Notes: generated by a model from the sequence alone, not told the origin. 64,000 bases of DNA from Selaginella moellendorffii (GCF_000143415.4 NW_003314287.1:1633514-1697513); one strand, 5' to 3'. Shown: positions 10,403 through 22,916, counted from the first letter of the stretch. Program-made: numbers and translations.

Positions 10403-10684
10403 AGCTGCTTATTATATCAATCCCACTACCGTCCCTTCAAACTGAAGAACTCCCTTGGGTGAAGAAGAACTCCAGCTACATTCCCTCCCGGAGACTAGGC
10501 TTGGATCTTGGGGATGTGCTGTTTGTGGAGAGATGGTTTATACAATGTTTTTTTCCTTTCTTTTTTCTCCAATCTGTTAAAAACTGCTCGAGACTTTCTG
10601 TTTCATCCGTGCTTTTGAGCTGACGCTTTGCGAGGAAACGAATCACCTGTGGTCGTATAGCTCTTTCTTACCGCCACCAAGCCC

Positions 10685-10704
10685 AGAGAGAGAGAGGGAG
10701 AGAG

Positions 10705-10736
<32 letters not shown>

Positions 10737-10737
10737 T
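10685..10737. repeat. (GA)n microsatellite
   Basis: Nearly pure GA repeats with a few single-base interruptions. It lies about 280 bp upstream of the EPFL start. GA runs in this position are common in plant promoters and 5' leaders, but no specific role can be shown. Confidence 0.97.
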
Positions 10738-11692
10738 CAATCCCGCGATACCCGAGCTCCAGCGGCTTTGACTCGGGCTTTGACTGGCCACTCCAAGTCC
10801 AAGGCTTCTTCTTTTGGACAAAGGCGTGCTGCTTGACTGCGAGAAAAAGAAATCTATATGGTTTCATCCATCCAGCCGAGACACCCACCGTCTTTACTCC
10901 ACCAATGTACTACTGGCTGTGTGATCAGAGGCCCGGAAGATTTATACATTGATCCAAGACGAGAGCGAGAGCGAGAGAGAGATTGAATGGAAGAAGAAGA
11001 AGAAAAGAGTTACTGTAGGGACACACCAAAACGAGGAAGAACAATGAATGACGAGAGAGTTCCTGCCAATGCTGCTGGCCAAGGAAAGAAAAAAAGAAAA
11101 GAATGGGAAGAAACCACTGCAGCCGGACTGGTGCTGCCCCCTTCTCGGCGCTCGCTTGTGTACTCCTCGTAATCAACGTAGCATGGTCTTTAGTCTTGGC
11201 ACCAGTGTGTCTTGGAGATGATAAACAAAACCAAGCCCTGGAAAGGATGGAATGCGAGCGCGCAAGCACGAGAGGAAACTATACTGCCTCGCACAGGACG
11301 TCCCGAATAAATGTAGATGGACATTCAAAGCAAGAGTATTTGTGTGTGTGGTTGCTGCTGGGAGAATAAGAAGAAGAAGAAGAATCGAGTAATAATAAAA
11401 AGGTAAAAAATATGAGCTCCGATCAGATGTTCTTTCACTCGAGCAGTGGAATATAGAGTGACTTGACTTGCGAGGGGGGAGGAACAAGAACTCTCCTCCC
11501 TCTAAAAACTGGAGCGAGTGATCATCGATGAATCAAGGCAACCTTGAAGCCGTGGTTCCACTGGCAGAAAGAAAAAACAAATCTCGTTAGAAGAAACTGA
11601 GTTCCTCTAACTCTCCTCTTTCTTTTTTCAACACTCTTTCTTTACCTTCTTGCTTTCTTTCTTCTTCCTTACAACAAGAAACAGAGGCTGGA

Positions 11693-11737
11693 GCAGCAGG
11701 AGCAGCAGGAGCAGCAGCAGCAGCAGCGGCAGAGCCA
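11693..11737. repeat. CAG-rich trinucleotide tract
   Basis: GGAGCAGCAGGAGCAGCAG-type repeats with imperfect units, not in a supported coding frame. Confidence 0.9.
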
Positions 11738-14614
11738 GCATCAAACCAGCAGAGCTACCATTTGTTTAAAAGAAAGAAAAAACTTTCTTTTCATTCTTTC
11801 TCTTCGCTCGCCCTTCTCCAAAAAAATACCACCACCCAACAGCGAAGAAAACAAACTGGCACACTGCAAAGAGAGCAAAGAGAGCAAGACTATTGTGTTC
11901 AAAGCAGCAAGAGGGACTACAACTATATACTAGTCCCAAGCTTGAGAATCGGGGGATTTTGTTTATTACAAAAATCCACGTCTTATCTCCAGGTAAGATT
12001 CAGAGAACATCTCAAACAAGGTGCAAACTTTAACTATTTTAACCTCGTAGCTAAAGTTGACGGACAATGGATGTGTAAGGGCCAATGGCACGGCACATGT
12101 CCAAGGGTCCCGCAAAATGCCTCTTCACTGTCTTGTCTCTCTGCTCTGCCAGTTCTCCTGTCGTGTGTGTGCGTGCGCCTGAAAATGCCACGACTGGGCA
12201 TTTGTTTTTAACCCCGCTTGTGTGTACGGCAGTGGCAATTCTTCCACTTTTTTTTCTTTAAACGCAGAGGTCTAAGGGAGTTTTCAACGCAGACCAAAAT
12301 GCCCAAATGCCCAACAGAAGGGAAGGAGCCTTTACTTTCCACTTACCTTGACTGCCACAGTCTTGAGTTTCTTTTTCAAGTCTCTCTTTTTTTTCTGAAA
12401 AGAACTTAATTGCACTTGTCAGGACCTATGTAGAGGCTTCCAAATAGTGTGTATGATCGAGTTCGGCGTCGACAGCTACAGTTTCTACAGTAGAAATATA
12501 CCCGCCTCCTCCTAAAATCTTACCAGCTTTACTCCAGTCTCCTGTCCATTTCGGTGGTCATTTGTTCCTTGTCGGGCCGGCCGCATTCATCCGGCCGTCC
12601 ATCTGCTCTTTGTTTCTTAGGGCAAAGTGTCCCGGAGAGCTTTCTCTTTCAGATGTTGGTGCAAGCAACTGAGCTATCAAAAGTGGTATAGCTTCAAGAG
12701 AGCTATCGTTGCCTTCAATTCTATAGGAGCGACAGTACTTAGTTGCAGTGCTGCTGCTGCTGGGCTCTCTTTTGTTTGAATAGAGTGGAGTATGTTTTTT
12801 GTTCTTTCTTGGATGCCAATATAGCTCACTATGATGAGCTTTTGTTGCAGCAGCCGAGGATTGGATGGAACACAAAGAAATGCTTAAGTTATCATGATCG
12901 TCACCTCCTCTCCATCCCCAAAGCTCTCAATCAGGTTTGTAAACGCACACATTTTGCGGCCAGGAATCTAGCAGCAGCAAGAAACTCCACTTCTCCGTGA
13001 CACTTGTAATTACTGCAAAGAGGATCTCTCCAAGTACAGTTCTAACGCTGTTGCCTTGCCTGACGATATTTCATGTGCGGGATTATATAATGCCACCACC
13101 TCCACGCAAAGGATGCTATGTGCTATACTGGCAGCCTATGAACGTCAAGATCTGCTTTTAGCTTTGGTAATGTATGCATATCGTTGTTGGGGTGAACGAG
13201 CTCCGTGAAAACATCGATTGATCCATGCAAGTTTTCCCGTTTGGTGCATGGTCCGATGGATCATGATCTCGTTTTTAAAAGCGGCAAGCTCAAGCAAATA
13301 TTCCAACAAGAACCATGGTTGCATGGGCTCAGAGTTTGAAAAGAGAGAAAGACGGTGTGATCCCAAGGCGTGTGTGCACAGAGATCTTCGGCCTTGTGTT
13401 CCACAGCTGCATGAAAACAAATGCCCCAGATTCCGAGGCCTGAGACAGCCCATGTGCCAGGACGAGATCACAGCCATGCACGCATTCCGAATCCGTCGGC
13501 GATTCCGAAACAGAATCCATCTCTCCCCGCCACCCCCGTCGTCACCCCACGTAACGCAGCCCTCCCTTTCGTACGGACGTGGCTGCCAAAGTCAACTGGG
13601 TTCATTTATGAAGATTTTGGGGTCACTTTTCGATGTTACTTGCTTGCATTGCAATGCGAATGCGATGCCTGGGACGGGCTGTGCCACTTTTGAGTGACAA
13701 TCGTAGCTAGCGGTTCAAGGGCGAATCTTGTCTCTTTTCCGCGGATTTGATTCGAAGTTTGATCGCTCCAATCCTTTCTATCACTTCGTGAGAGGAAGCT
13801 GAAAAAGCATGGACCGAAGTGATCTTATCTTTGGTTCGCTTGTCAACTTTGCGATATTATTTCGGGTCCGATTTGACCGATCCCATTTTTTTGTGTTGCC
13901 ACCAGCCAGACATTATACTATGTGCTGTAAGAGGAGCGCGCTTTCTTTTCAGGTTGGCTTTGCTTGGGGAACAACGTTGTTGGCCATGCAGAGCAGGCCA
14001 AAGTTTTTTATTTCCTTTTCCTCCTCTAAACAATTGGGCAGCGATCTTCAAGTGAAAAATCTAAGAATGTTGGTTCCATGGTTCCAAAAAGCTAAAAGGA
14101 AACAACTCGCGATAGTCGAAGAGGCGAACACTAGCAATCGATCAATCGCCCAGTTGTTTTGTCCCCACTCCATGATCCAAATGCGAGACAAACAAAAAGC
14201 AAACGCCCATGCTGGGACAAGACAGCAAACAAGAAAACGAAGGAGCACCTTTTTCCTCTAGTGTTATACGTGATGGAAGAGAAACCTTTGAAGAAAGTGG
14301 TGACAAAACCTCTTTATCTGGGTGGGACATAGCTGGATCCAAAGCCTGGCTCCAAGGAAGATATCTCTTTTATTTTGTCACCCGGCTTCCCCCAAAGTAT
14401 AATCTAGCTATAGCCCCGAAACCATCCACAGTAAGTAGCAGCCAAACTAAAACTTGCAAAAGGGAAATCTTCTCTCTGGCATCCTCGAGGCTGTGCTTGC
14501 TTTGCAGCAAAACCTTTCTTTCCTCTGGGAGCTCATACACTTCGCACACAAACGCTTCCATCGGGTTCTTGGTTCTTCGACTTCTTCTTGTTGGTGCTGA
14601 TGATCAACCATCAG

Positions 14615-16377
14615 CTAACTGCGTTCCCTGCTGCGCTCTTTACTCCTGCTCCTGCTCCTCTTCCTCGATTCACTCCTCCACTCTCTACTGCGGTGCCTGT
14701 CACCGTCCCTGTTCCTCTCCCGGTCGCCGTGGTGACCCCTGTTCCTGTTAAATCCCCCGTGGTGCCTTCGGTCACTGTTCTGTCTCTTGTACTTATCAGA
14801 CCTGAAAACACGACAGACCATCTCTGTCAGCGCATTTTCGACAACAAGGTGGAAAACAGTCAATAGTTACCTCCACTCGTTGCCTTTGCCACCCTGGTAT
14901 GCACCATTCTGCAGGTGAAATGCAGCATACGCGGAGTCAGAGGGGAGAAAGATATTCACCAATGGAACTTTTACCTTTTGAGTGGGAGAGTCTTTCAAGT
15001 CCAGCTTCTCTTCGACAGAGCTCTCTTGCATCCTTTCTTTCTTTTTGGCCTCGAGCTCTTCGTCACGTTTCCTCCTTAACTCCTCCAGAGTGTTTCTTAT
15101 TTTCAGATACCCCTGCGAACAAGAACGAGTGACGATATTAGCCGAACGTTCTAGCAACCACAAAAATTGCGGGGAGGAAAACAAAGAAAAATCAGTTACC
15201 ACATGCTGCCTGCCCTCCAAATGGCTTGCAAGTCTCTTTTCAGTGTCTGTTGAGGCCTGCATTGCACCACATATTTCACATACTTGCATTCTTTTTTCTT
15301 TCTCTAAAATAGTTCCGTACTCTGGCATAATTGCACGCATAATCAACTCCTTCTCCCTATTCAATATTTCAACCTGCGAGCAGCAAGAAAAATTCAGATA
15401 CAATACCAGAGGCGAAGTCATACGGCTAGCTACAAACGACAATAAACAGACCAGAGGGTTCAACGAGGGACAAGATCGCCTGAAACAAACTACAAGCTTA
15501 ATGATCACAACATAGGTACCTCAAGCAATCAGTTAGCTGCTGTAGCTAAAAAATCATGCCTGGTGTCAGAAAGATCAAGATCAGCAATCTCGGGTCAATA
15601 GAAAACCCAGATCAATACCTTCTACGGGCTTAGAAGTTTTAGACTTCCTCTACAAATGAAGAGGAACTACCCTGGCATGCAGATTACGGGACCTTAATTA
15701 GCACAATCAGAAGAAAGAGCCTATCAGACCTCAAACAGTAGGGAGCTGCATTCCACGAAGGAAAGAACTTTCTTTTACCTTTTCCATGGTAGCTTGCGCC
15801 TGATCGACCATACCCTCTTCTCCCTCTTTCTCGGCCCTTTTGAGAAGAGCCTGGACTTCCAACGAAATTGCACTGATTTTCTCTGTTCCACCTTTGTTCT
15901 GTTCCATAACGGGAACTTCCTTCTCCAACCTCTCATAACATCTTCGTATCTTCCTGTAGCGCCAGGCAACAATTTTCAACACTTCCTTCAAAACAACGAA
16001 AAGAAAAGACAAACCTTTCGAGATCGGAGATGAGGCGCTCGAGATACCTCAAGAACTCCATCTCGTACTGAGCCACTTTGTTCGATTTCCGGAATGGCTC
16101 GCGCAGCGCATCGTCGTGAACCTTCCCGCACGGCCCCAAATCACTCTTGGTATTGGGGAAAAGATCGTGCGGGCAGAAAGAAACCAGATGATAGTGGCAG
16201 ACCTGCAAGAAAAAGAAGAATGCGCCAGAATTTCTCATCCATTCGCCCCGAAATCCAAACCCTAAGCAAAAATCACACCTGGGCATCATCGAAGCGCAAG
16301 CGGCTCTGCCGCTTCTGGCCCAGCGGCAAATCCCGGTCCTTGCCCATGAGCTCGTCCAGCAGCGCCTTGGGATCCAT
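14615..16377 (-). CDS. LUC7-like U1 snRNP-associated splicing factor
   Basis: LUC7 proteins sit in the U1 snRNP and help choose 5' splice sites. Six exons join in frame with GT-AG introns (16377-16279, 16202-16015, 15953-15779, 15373-15200, 15112-14871, 14801-14615), giving 354 residues, normal for the family. The start MDPKALLDELMGKDRDLP is the conserved LUC7 N-terminus. The first zinc finger is CCCH: C35, C43, C58 and H62 in FCPHDLFPNTKSDLGPC. The second is C2H2: C186, C189, H205 and H211 in VCEICGAMQ and SHLEGRQH. A charged coiled-coil segment (LEELRRKRDEELEAKKKER) follows, and the tail from about 295 is Arg/Ser-rich (RKRSRSRSKERSRERS). A telo-box-like aaaccctaa lies inside intron 1 near 16256. 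The pectinesterase gene is divergent, with starts 350 bp apart. Confidence 0.95.
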
Positions 16378-16727
16378 CGCGCCAAGAAACCAAGCCTTCC
16401 TTCTTGCCCTAAACAAGCAGCGTTCTAGGGCGGCAAATAACGCCCGGGTTCGAAACTAACTAACTATATATGTCCTTGGCGGGAATCGAACTCCCCTCTT
16501 CTGGCTGGAAAAAAGGGTAAAAACAATTGTTTTTTTTACCGTTATGGTAACTCTCATAAAGCTCGAGTCAACCGATCACACACACAGCGGAGCTCGTGAT
16601 CATCACTTTAATATGAGGCACGAACACTTTCCTTTCGCTCTTTCCATGAATTTCTTGGTCGCTGGGACAAATTCTTCGTGCACGATCGCGTCGTCCGGAA
16701 CCAGAATTAGAGCGCTGGAATTGGAGA
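16378..16727. promoter_or_regulatory. Shared intergenic region between divergent LUC7-like and pectinesterase genes
   Basis: A 350-bp spacer between two divergent start codons must hold both 5' leaders and core promoters. I see no clear TATA box. At 16470-16500 a GCGGGAATCGAACT string resembles the antisense T-arm of a tRNA, but the rest of a tRNA is absent. Confidence 0.5.
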
Positions 16728-18041
16728 ATGAAAGCTCTGCTGCTGCTCTTGATCGCGCTGTGGATGATTCTTGCGATTGTTTCCAGTGAGGACGAGCAGC
16801 GCGAATTCAAGGCATGGATCGATCGCATTGGCAGAAAATCGACGAGGTCAGCTGGGATGCGTGTTCATCATCATTTGATCGAGAGCTTAGTGGAAGCGGA
16901 GAGAAACCAGAGCGTGATTGTGGTGGCAAGGGATGGATTTGGGAATTTTAGCTCCATTGCCGAGGCAATCGACTCCATTCCGGAACAAAACCAGCAAAGA
17001 GTGATCGTGCGGATCAAAGCGGGAGTCTACAGGTAAAAAGAAAAAGAAATCTAGTCTCTCTGTTGGATCGAAAAGGTTCTCACCTTGAGCCAGGGAAAAG
17101 ATTGCCATTCCAAAATCCAAACCGTTTGTAACACTCCAAGGAGATGGGAGCTCACTCACGATAATCACTTGGAACTCCACAGCTTCGGATAGAAATGGCA
17201 CGAATCTACTCAAGACATATAACAGCGCCACCATTTCCATCAACTCGAGGTTCTTCATCGCCAAGAACATCACATTCCAGGTTTGCTCTAGCTAAAAATC
17301 TTTGAGAAGTTCTCGCAAAATAATCTCAAAGAAATCATTACTAGAATGAAGCAATTGCTCACATCCATGGGGAGACCGGGAAGCAAGCCGTGGCATTGCG
17401 AATCAGCGCGGACATGGCGGCCTTCTACGATTGCAACTTCCATGGCGGCCAAGACACTCTCTATGATCACAAGGGCCGGCATTACTTCAAGCGATGTTTC
17501 GTGCAAGGAAGCGTGGATTTCATCTTTGGCTATGGAAGATCCCTCTACAAAGTACGTAAAAACCAAACTCTCCATCAAAAGATCACAATCTTTGCAGGAT
17601 TGCCATCTTTACTCGATCGCCAACAAAACAGGCGCGATCACTGCACAAAAGAGGACCATTCGCAACATGAACTCGGGATTTTCATTCGTGAATTGCAGCA
17701 TCACTGGATCCGGAAGAATTTACCTGGGACGTGCATGGGGAGATCGATCCAGGGTGGTCTACTCGTACACCTACATGGACGCGCTCATAGCTCCTCAAGG
17801 GTGGCAAAACTGGAATCACCCAGAACGAAACAGGTAGAGTTTTGCATTTCTTCCAACTTCGCATTGAAAATTCCATCTCTCGCTCCATAGGACTGTGTTC
17901 TTCGCGCAGTACGAGTGTAGCGGGCCTGGAGCAAAGACGAGCCAGCGAGTGGCATGGGCAAGAACCCTCACTTTCGAGGAGGCACAACCATTCCTAGGCA
18001 CAGATTTCATCCATGGAGAAACATGGCTTCTCTCCACATAA
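16728..18041 (+). CDS. Pectin methylesterase (pectinesterase), secreted
   Basis: Removes methyl groups from cell-wall homogalacturonan. Five exons join in frame (16728-17032, 17094-17280, 17345-17551, 17598-17833, 17891-18041) to give 361 residues. A hydrophobic signal peptide covers about residues 1-20 ([20 protein letters not shown]). There is no long PRO/PMEI domain, so this is a PRO-less (type II) enzyme. The catalytic set is complete: Q178 in [12 protein letters not shown]200/D201 in [10 protein letters not shown]222 in [11 protein letters not shown], and R278/W280 in YLGRAWG. Introns are 43-64 bp. The stop lies only 54 bp before the ATG of PPR-1 on the same strand, so the 3' UTR and polyadenylation signal must overlap the next gene's leader. 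Confidence 0.95.
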
Positions 18042-18095
18042 AGAAGACTATTTGTTTCTGATGATACAACTTAGAATGTGACCTTTTGGGGATCT

Positions 18096-19754
18096 ATGGG
18101 TTTTGCAAGCGGAGCTAGTGTCAGATCGATTCAAAGTTCAAGATCGAGATCGATCAAGCAGCTCCCTGTTGATTCTTCCAACACCTACTCTTCCAATCTT
18201 GTCATCCAGCAGCTCGGGCGATCCGGCAACCTCGAAAACGCTCGCGGTGTTTTTGATAATCTCCAGCCCAGGAACGTGTTCTCGTGGGGAATCTTGCTAT
18301 CGGCATATACCCAGAATGGGTATCATTCAGCTGCAAAGGCCATGTTTGAAAAGATGCCGGAGTGGAACGTCGTTTGCTGGACATCAGCGTTCCAATCTAT
18401 CTCACAAAGCGGCCATTTGGCCGATGCCAAGTTCATGTTTGATTCTATGCCCGAGCGTACGGTAGTGACGTGGACGGCCATGGTCACGGTATATGCCCAA
18501 ACCGGGCATCTATCCAAAGCTAAGGCCGTGTTTGATTCTATGCCCCAACATAACGTTGTCTCGCGTACGGCAATGCTGACGGGTTTTTCTGAAAAGGGTC
18601 AGATAGAGGAAGCGCGTGTTTTATTTGATGCTGTTAACGACCGAGACGTGATCTCGTGGAACGCGATGATTTCTGCAAATGCCCAGAACGGGCATTGCGA
18701 TGAGGCGAAGTTTTTGTTTGATACCATGCGAGAGAAAAACTCTGTGACGTGGAACGCGCTGCTGTCAGGATTCGCGGAGAATGGACGGCTGGATTCTACG
18801 AGAGATCTCTACCATAGGATGCCACAGCAAAACGTTGTCTCGTGGACGGCCATGATTGGCGCATATTCCCAGTGTGGGCATCTTGACCACGCCAGGGCCG
18901 TGTTTGAGATGATGCCCGACCGCAACGTCGTCTCGTGGACGGCCATGATGACTGCCCTTGCCATCAGCGGGGATATCGACGGCGCAAAAGCTACGTTCGA
19001 TACCATGCCCGAGAAGAACGAGGTATCTTGGTGTCTTATGGAGGCCGTGTTTGCCCAGAAGGAACAATTGGCAGATGCCAGGAATGTCCTCGCTAAGATG
19101 CCGGTTTGGAGCGTGATATCCTGGACCACCATGCTGGCGGCATATTCCCATGGAGGGCATCTCTCCAAGGCAGTGGAGGTTTTCGCTGAGATGCCCGACC
19201 GCAATGCCGTTTCGTGGACGGTGATGCTCATGGCATATACCCACAACGGTCATCTTTATGACGCCCAGAGAATCTTTGATGAGATGCCCGACCGAGGGGT
19301 GGCTTCCTGGAGCGCGATGGTCGCGGCATATGCCCAGAATGGGCGCGCCGCCGCGGCGAGGAATCTCTATTGCGCGATGAATCAGGATGGGATCAAGCCG
19401 GACGAGCTCTTCTTCAAGACGATCCTGGCGGCATGTAGCCACATTGGCTCTGTGGACGAGGCCTGGCACTACTTTGTGTCGATGATCGCGGATTACTCCC
19501 TAGAGCCGTCGATGGATCACTTCTCGGCTATGGCGGACGCGCTAGGGCGGGCGGGCCGGATCAAGGACGCCGAGGAGCTCGTCAAAAGCATGCCCTATCT
19601 CCCCAGTGCGAGCTCCTGGGGAGCCCTCGTTGGATCGTGTAGAACGAGCAGCGACGTCGATCGAGGGGCCCAGGCGGCAAAAGCAATGGCGGAGATCTTG
19701 CCACGTGACTCCGCGCCTTACGTGGCGTTGTCCGGTATGTGTGCTGAGGTGTAG
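18096..19754 (+). CDS. Pentatricopeptide repeat protein, S-repeat array (PPR-1)
   Basis: PPR proteins bind organellar RNA in a sequence-specific way and serve editing, splicing or stability. This single-exon gene encodes 552 residues from the first in-frame ATG at 18096 (a GTG 18 bp upstream opens the frame but is not a plant start). From about residue 70 there are 12 consecutive units of exactly 31 residues, of the type NVVSWTAMxxAYAQxGHLxxA followed by FDxMPxR, then a longer unit (DGIKPDELFFKTILAACSH), GRAGRIKDAEELVKSMP and an E1-like end (SAPYVAL). No E+ or DYW domain follows. The Ser/Arg-rich N-terminus (ASVRSIQSSRSRSIKQ) fits an organelle transit peptide. The RNA target is unknown. Confidence 0.93.
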   Translation: MGFASGASVRSIQSSRSRSIKQLPVDSSNTYSSNLVIQQLGRSGNLENARGVFDNLQPRNVFSWGILLSAYTQNGYHSAAKAMFEKMPEWNVVCWTSAFQSISQSGHLADAKFMFDSMPERTVVTWTAMVTVYAQTGHLSKAKAVFDSMPQHNVVSRTAMLTGFSEKGQIEEARVLFDAVNDRDVISWNAMISANAQNGHCDEAKFLFDTMREKNSVTWNALLSGFAENGRLDSTRDLYHRMPQQNVVSWTAMIGAYSQCGHLDHARAVFEMMPDRNVVSWTAMMTALAISGDIDGAKATFDTMPEKNEVSWCLMEAVFAQKEQLADARNVLAKMPVWSVISWTTMLAAYSHGGHLSKAVEVFAEMPDRNAVSWTVMLMAYTHNGHLYDAQRIFDEMPDRGVASWSAMVAAYAQNGRAAAARNLYCAMNQDGIKPDELFFKTILAACSHIGSVDEAWHYFVSMIADYSLEPSMDHFSAMADALGRAGRIKDAEELVKSMPYLPSASSWGALVGSCRTSSDVDRGAQAAKAMAEILPRDSAPYVALSGMCAEV

Positions 19755-19981
19755 GGTGAGATTGCCTGCCACGCCGGTCGGATTTTCTGCGTCAGCTCTC
19801 CACGTCATTGGCTTCTTCGCGGGTTATTAGGGCTTTGGAAATTCGAATGACGCCCTTTCGACCTGGACCATTCTCGATCGATCGTTCGGCCTATGCGCGG
19901 TGGTGGATCGGTAGATCAGTCGCAGTGGATCGATCTCCTTGGCGCGGGTGAGAGATCGATCAATCGCACAGGATTCCAGCG

Positions 19982-21156
19982 ATGCCCAAGAAGAAGGCAT
20001 TGCTGCCGAGGCCGGTGGTGTCACGAAGCGAGCCCGCGGAGGAGCATGAGTCCGAGGACGAGGAAGAAGAGGACGATTTCTCGGTGCAAATCGCCCCCGG
20101 GCTCCTCCCAGCGCCTCTCCGGCTCGATCCACCGGGACCCAGCGACCCGGCGATCGCCCCCTACGCGGATTTCTTGCATTTCACCCAGGTACCCGATGTT
20201 CCTCGCAAGCTCGCGGGCGCCCAGGAGGTCCGAGGCCAGTCGTGGCCGCTCGCGCCACCCGACGAGATTTGCCGCGGCTCCACGAACATTTCCATCAGCA
20301 GCAGCAAGGACGTAGCGCTGCCGCCCTCGATCTTCTCCAAGCAGCACAAGTTCACGGTGGTTTGCTACAGCGAGCCGGACCCAAACGGCGATGGCGGCGA
20401 TGCCAACAAGCCTTGCTCGGTGGTGTCGGTGGAGAAAGAGAGGGATGGCGAGGACGATGAGATCTTGCAAGGCCGCGATCTCGAGGGAAGGATCATCAGG
20501 TTTGGCGATTTGAGCAGCAAGGTGGACTTTTGCATGCAAGTGAGGAGCTTGTATAAGTTTGAGACGAGGATCGTGAACGACACAATCGGTGTTTTCAAGA
20601 GCACGAAGCCTCGGGTGTGTGGAGCGTGCTCGTTGCAAGCTCGAGCGGAGCTCCTCCCGGATTTGAGGCACAAGTATGGGTTTTTGTTCCGGCACACGAT
20701 CCACGTCCACGGCCCCGCGGGGTGTGATTTCGAGAGCAAGGTGAGACTCGCCGATCGATCCCGGGTGGATGTTCTCGCCGTCAAGATCGGCCCGAGCACC
20801 AGCGGAGGATCATCCAAGCCGGAGGTGTTGAGAGTATTGCAAGTGACGCATTTCATCCGGGTGAGCATCACGCCCATCCCGAGAACTTCGTCGGCGATGC
20901 CGAGGCCGCTGCCACCCGAGTTTCGCGATCCCCAGCACTTGACCATGGACGAGGATTTTTTCGACAGGGCGGAGCTAAATTTCCAGGACAAGGAAGAAGA
21001 GGAGGCGGCTTATGTTCCGCCACCTTCGAATCCTCCCTTTAGACGCCCCAGCCGATCCGAGCCAGGTATAACCAATGCCTTCACACTGCGTTGCGTGATC
21101 ATGGTCTATTGTGAACTGATGGTTTTCGAGGTTCTGATTGAATAATTCCAGCATGA
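19982..21156 (+). CDS. Unrecognised plant protein with acidic N-terminus
   Basis: I do not recognise this family. The ATG at 19982 opens a long frame with codon use like the neighbouring genes. A GT-AG intron (21066-21151) would end the protein two bases into the last exon (G|CA TGA), giving 362 residues. Unspliced reading instead ends at 21145. Visible features are a basic start (MPKKKALLPRP), an acidic run at about 18-34 (EEHESEDEEEEDD), proline-rich stretches, a central RFGDLSSKVDFCMQVRSLYK block, a cysteine pair in RVCGACSLQ, KYGFLFRHTIHVHGPAGCDF, and an acidic stretch (QDKEEEEAAY) before a basic end. There is no signal peptide or membrane segment. It may be a soluble nuclear or cytosolic protein. 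Confidence 0.7.
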
Positions 21157-21621
21157 AGACTGCTACTGAGGGAAGACAATAGTTGATTGCTCACACTCTT
21201 GTGTTCTTAAATCGAATGTTTGGTTTAGATTGGATAATGCAGTATATAATCGCTTTAGAATTTTATTTTTTATTATAAATTTCCAGCTTGTAGGTAGATT
21301 CGTATAAACTAGCATTCCTTAATTAACATATTGAGCTTCACATTAGCACAATTTGATTTGTTTGTGGTTGTTTTTGTATCAATAATATATTTATGATCTT
21401 TTGTGGTCTGTCAACTCACAATATCTACTCCTGCATCTATGGGTTTTTTGTAAATTTGTCCATATTTGATTTTATCTTGAGTTTCTATAGCTATTATTTT
21501 TATTTTTATCTTCGTAACCAAATTTTGTAGATGGCCAAAGCAGTCATATTGTTTATTTATTGAAAAAGTTATCTTCCAAGTTCTAAAAATACTAGACAAT
21601 TTTCTCTCGATAATATAATAA

Positions 21622-21700
21622 AGTTGAAAAATTCTTACCTCCACATAGTTGTTACTATGAAGTTGAAAAGCTCTTACTTTCACATGGTTGTAATTAATAT
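21622..21700. repeat. Two-copy tandem duplication (about 38 bp)
   Basis: AAGTTGAAAAATTCTTACCT followed by ccacatagttgttactatg is repeated at once as aagttgaaaagctcttactt and tcacatggttgtaatta, an imperfect two-copy tandem. Confidence 0.75.
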
Positions 21701-22916
21701 GCACTTCAAGCTTTATAAACTTGCTAAATACTCTTTAGACACCACAAACACTCTTTAAAAAGGTTACAACAGGAGAATGCATTTGGAGAAAAGGCTTCCT
21801 GCAATGTTTAATATTTAGTAAATTCCTTAAGAAAATCTATCTTTGGTAAGTACCTTGACTTTAGTGATTTATAGTACCAAGCTAAGTGATGAGAAATAAT
21901 TTACTCTTAAACTAAATAATCTTTGAACAAAATTCAATTATACACAAACTTTTGCATAAGCCTAAAAAGGCCATACAGAAATTTTTACTTTAAAGAAAAA
22001 ATATAAAGGGACTAATGGATTAGCTCCTTTTAGATATACCCCATTTACAATGTGAGCACTAACATAACATAACTTAGCAAATTTTCAACTCTTAAAAATA
22101 ATCAATTAATTAGTAGAAGGAAAGGACTAATTATATAGAGAGAATCCCATACTAAAGAACTAATTATTAGAGATTATTTTTTGTCTATTTATTGTAAATT
22201 TTCTTTAATATTGTTTTAGCATTTAATTGTGTAGTGTTTGAGATGGCAGAATTGTAATTATTACATAATAGATTTAATATTTTTAATAAAATATTAAATT
22301 TCAAATCTAAGAATAAAATTCTAACTTAAATTATTTTTAAATAATTATATTTTTTTACTAAAAAATTATACATTGGGAAAATAGTAATAAACTCTCTTGA
22401 ATTTAGATTATTGAAACCAAAATATATATCATTGATAAGAATATGCCATTAATAAAATCATGGGAGTACACTCATGTGTAGGAGAGCCCTCCAATCATAT
22501 ATATACACATACACATATACATAATTAGCATATATTTTTTGTATGTTGAATAAAGATTTTTATATTGTACTGTGAGGGCACTTAGAGTACTTGTTTTCTA
22601 TTATTATTAATTATTTAGTCATGCACTAGTATTTGTGTCTACCTGTATTATTTTGTTTTTATAATATAGCATTGCCATATTTTTCTATTTATTAATCTAA
22701 TCGATCAAATAGAAGTTTATAATTAATAAAAAAAAATTTAGATATTAAAAAATAGAATATTTAGGAGTATTAGAATTTTTTTAGAAAATTTTATAAATTA
22801 TAAACATATTTATAATATATAAATACAAGATTAATCTAAATAAATAACAATGATAGAATATCCTAGAAATTCAAGCATATTCTAGGTATATCTACTACTG
22901 CCCCAGTCCCCTTAAT

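Larger units (their letters stand above)
10403..14614. other. About 4.2 kb intergenic stretch, no gene supported
   Basis: This lies between the EPFL start (minus) and the LUC7-like stop (minus), so it should hold the EPFL promoter/5' leader and the LUC7 3' region. It contains a GA microsatellite (10685-10737) and a CAG-rich tract (about 11693-11737). Several open frames of 60-180 codons exist on both strands, but none shows a known domain, a coherent splice structure or homologous blocks. I checked by eye for common plant microRNA mature sequences (miR156/159/160/166/171/319/396) and saw none. Confidence 0.6.

Noticed and set aside
10403-14614. MicroRNA precursor in the 4-kb gene-free stretch
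   Set aside because: None of the common conserved mature sequences was found and no long stable hairpin was evident by eye.
16460-16520. tRNA-like T-arm (antisense GCGGGAATCGAACT)
   Set aside because: The T-stem does not pair well and no anticodon arm, D arm or acceptor stem can be built from the flanks.
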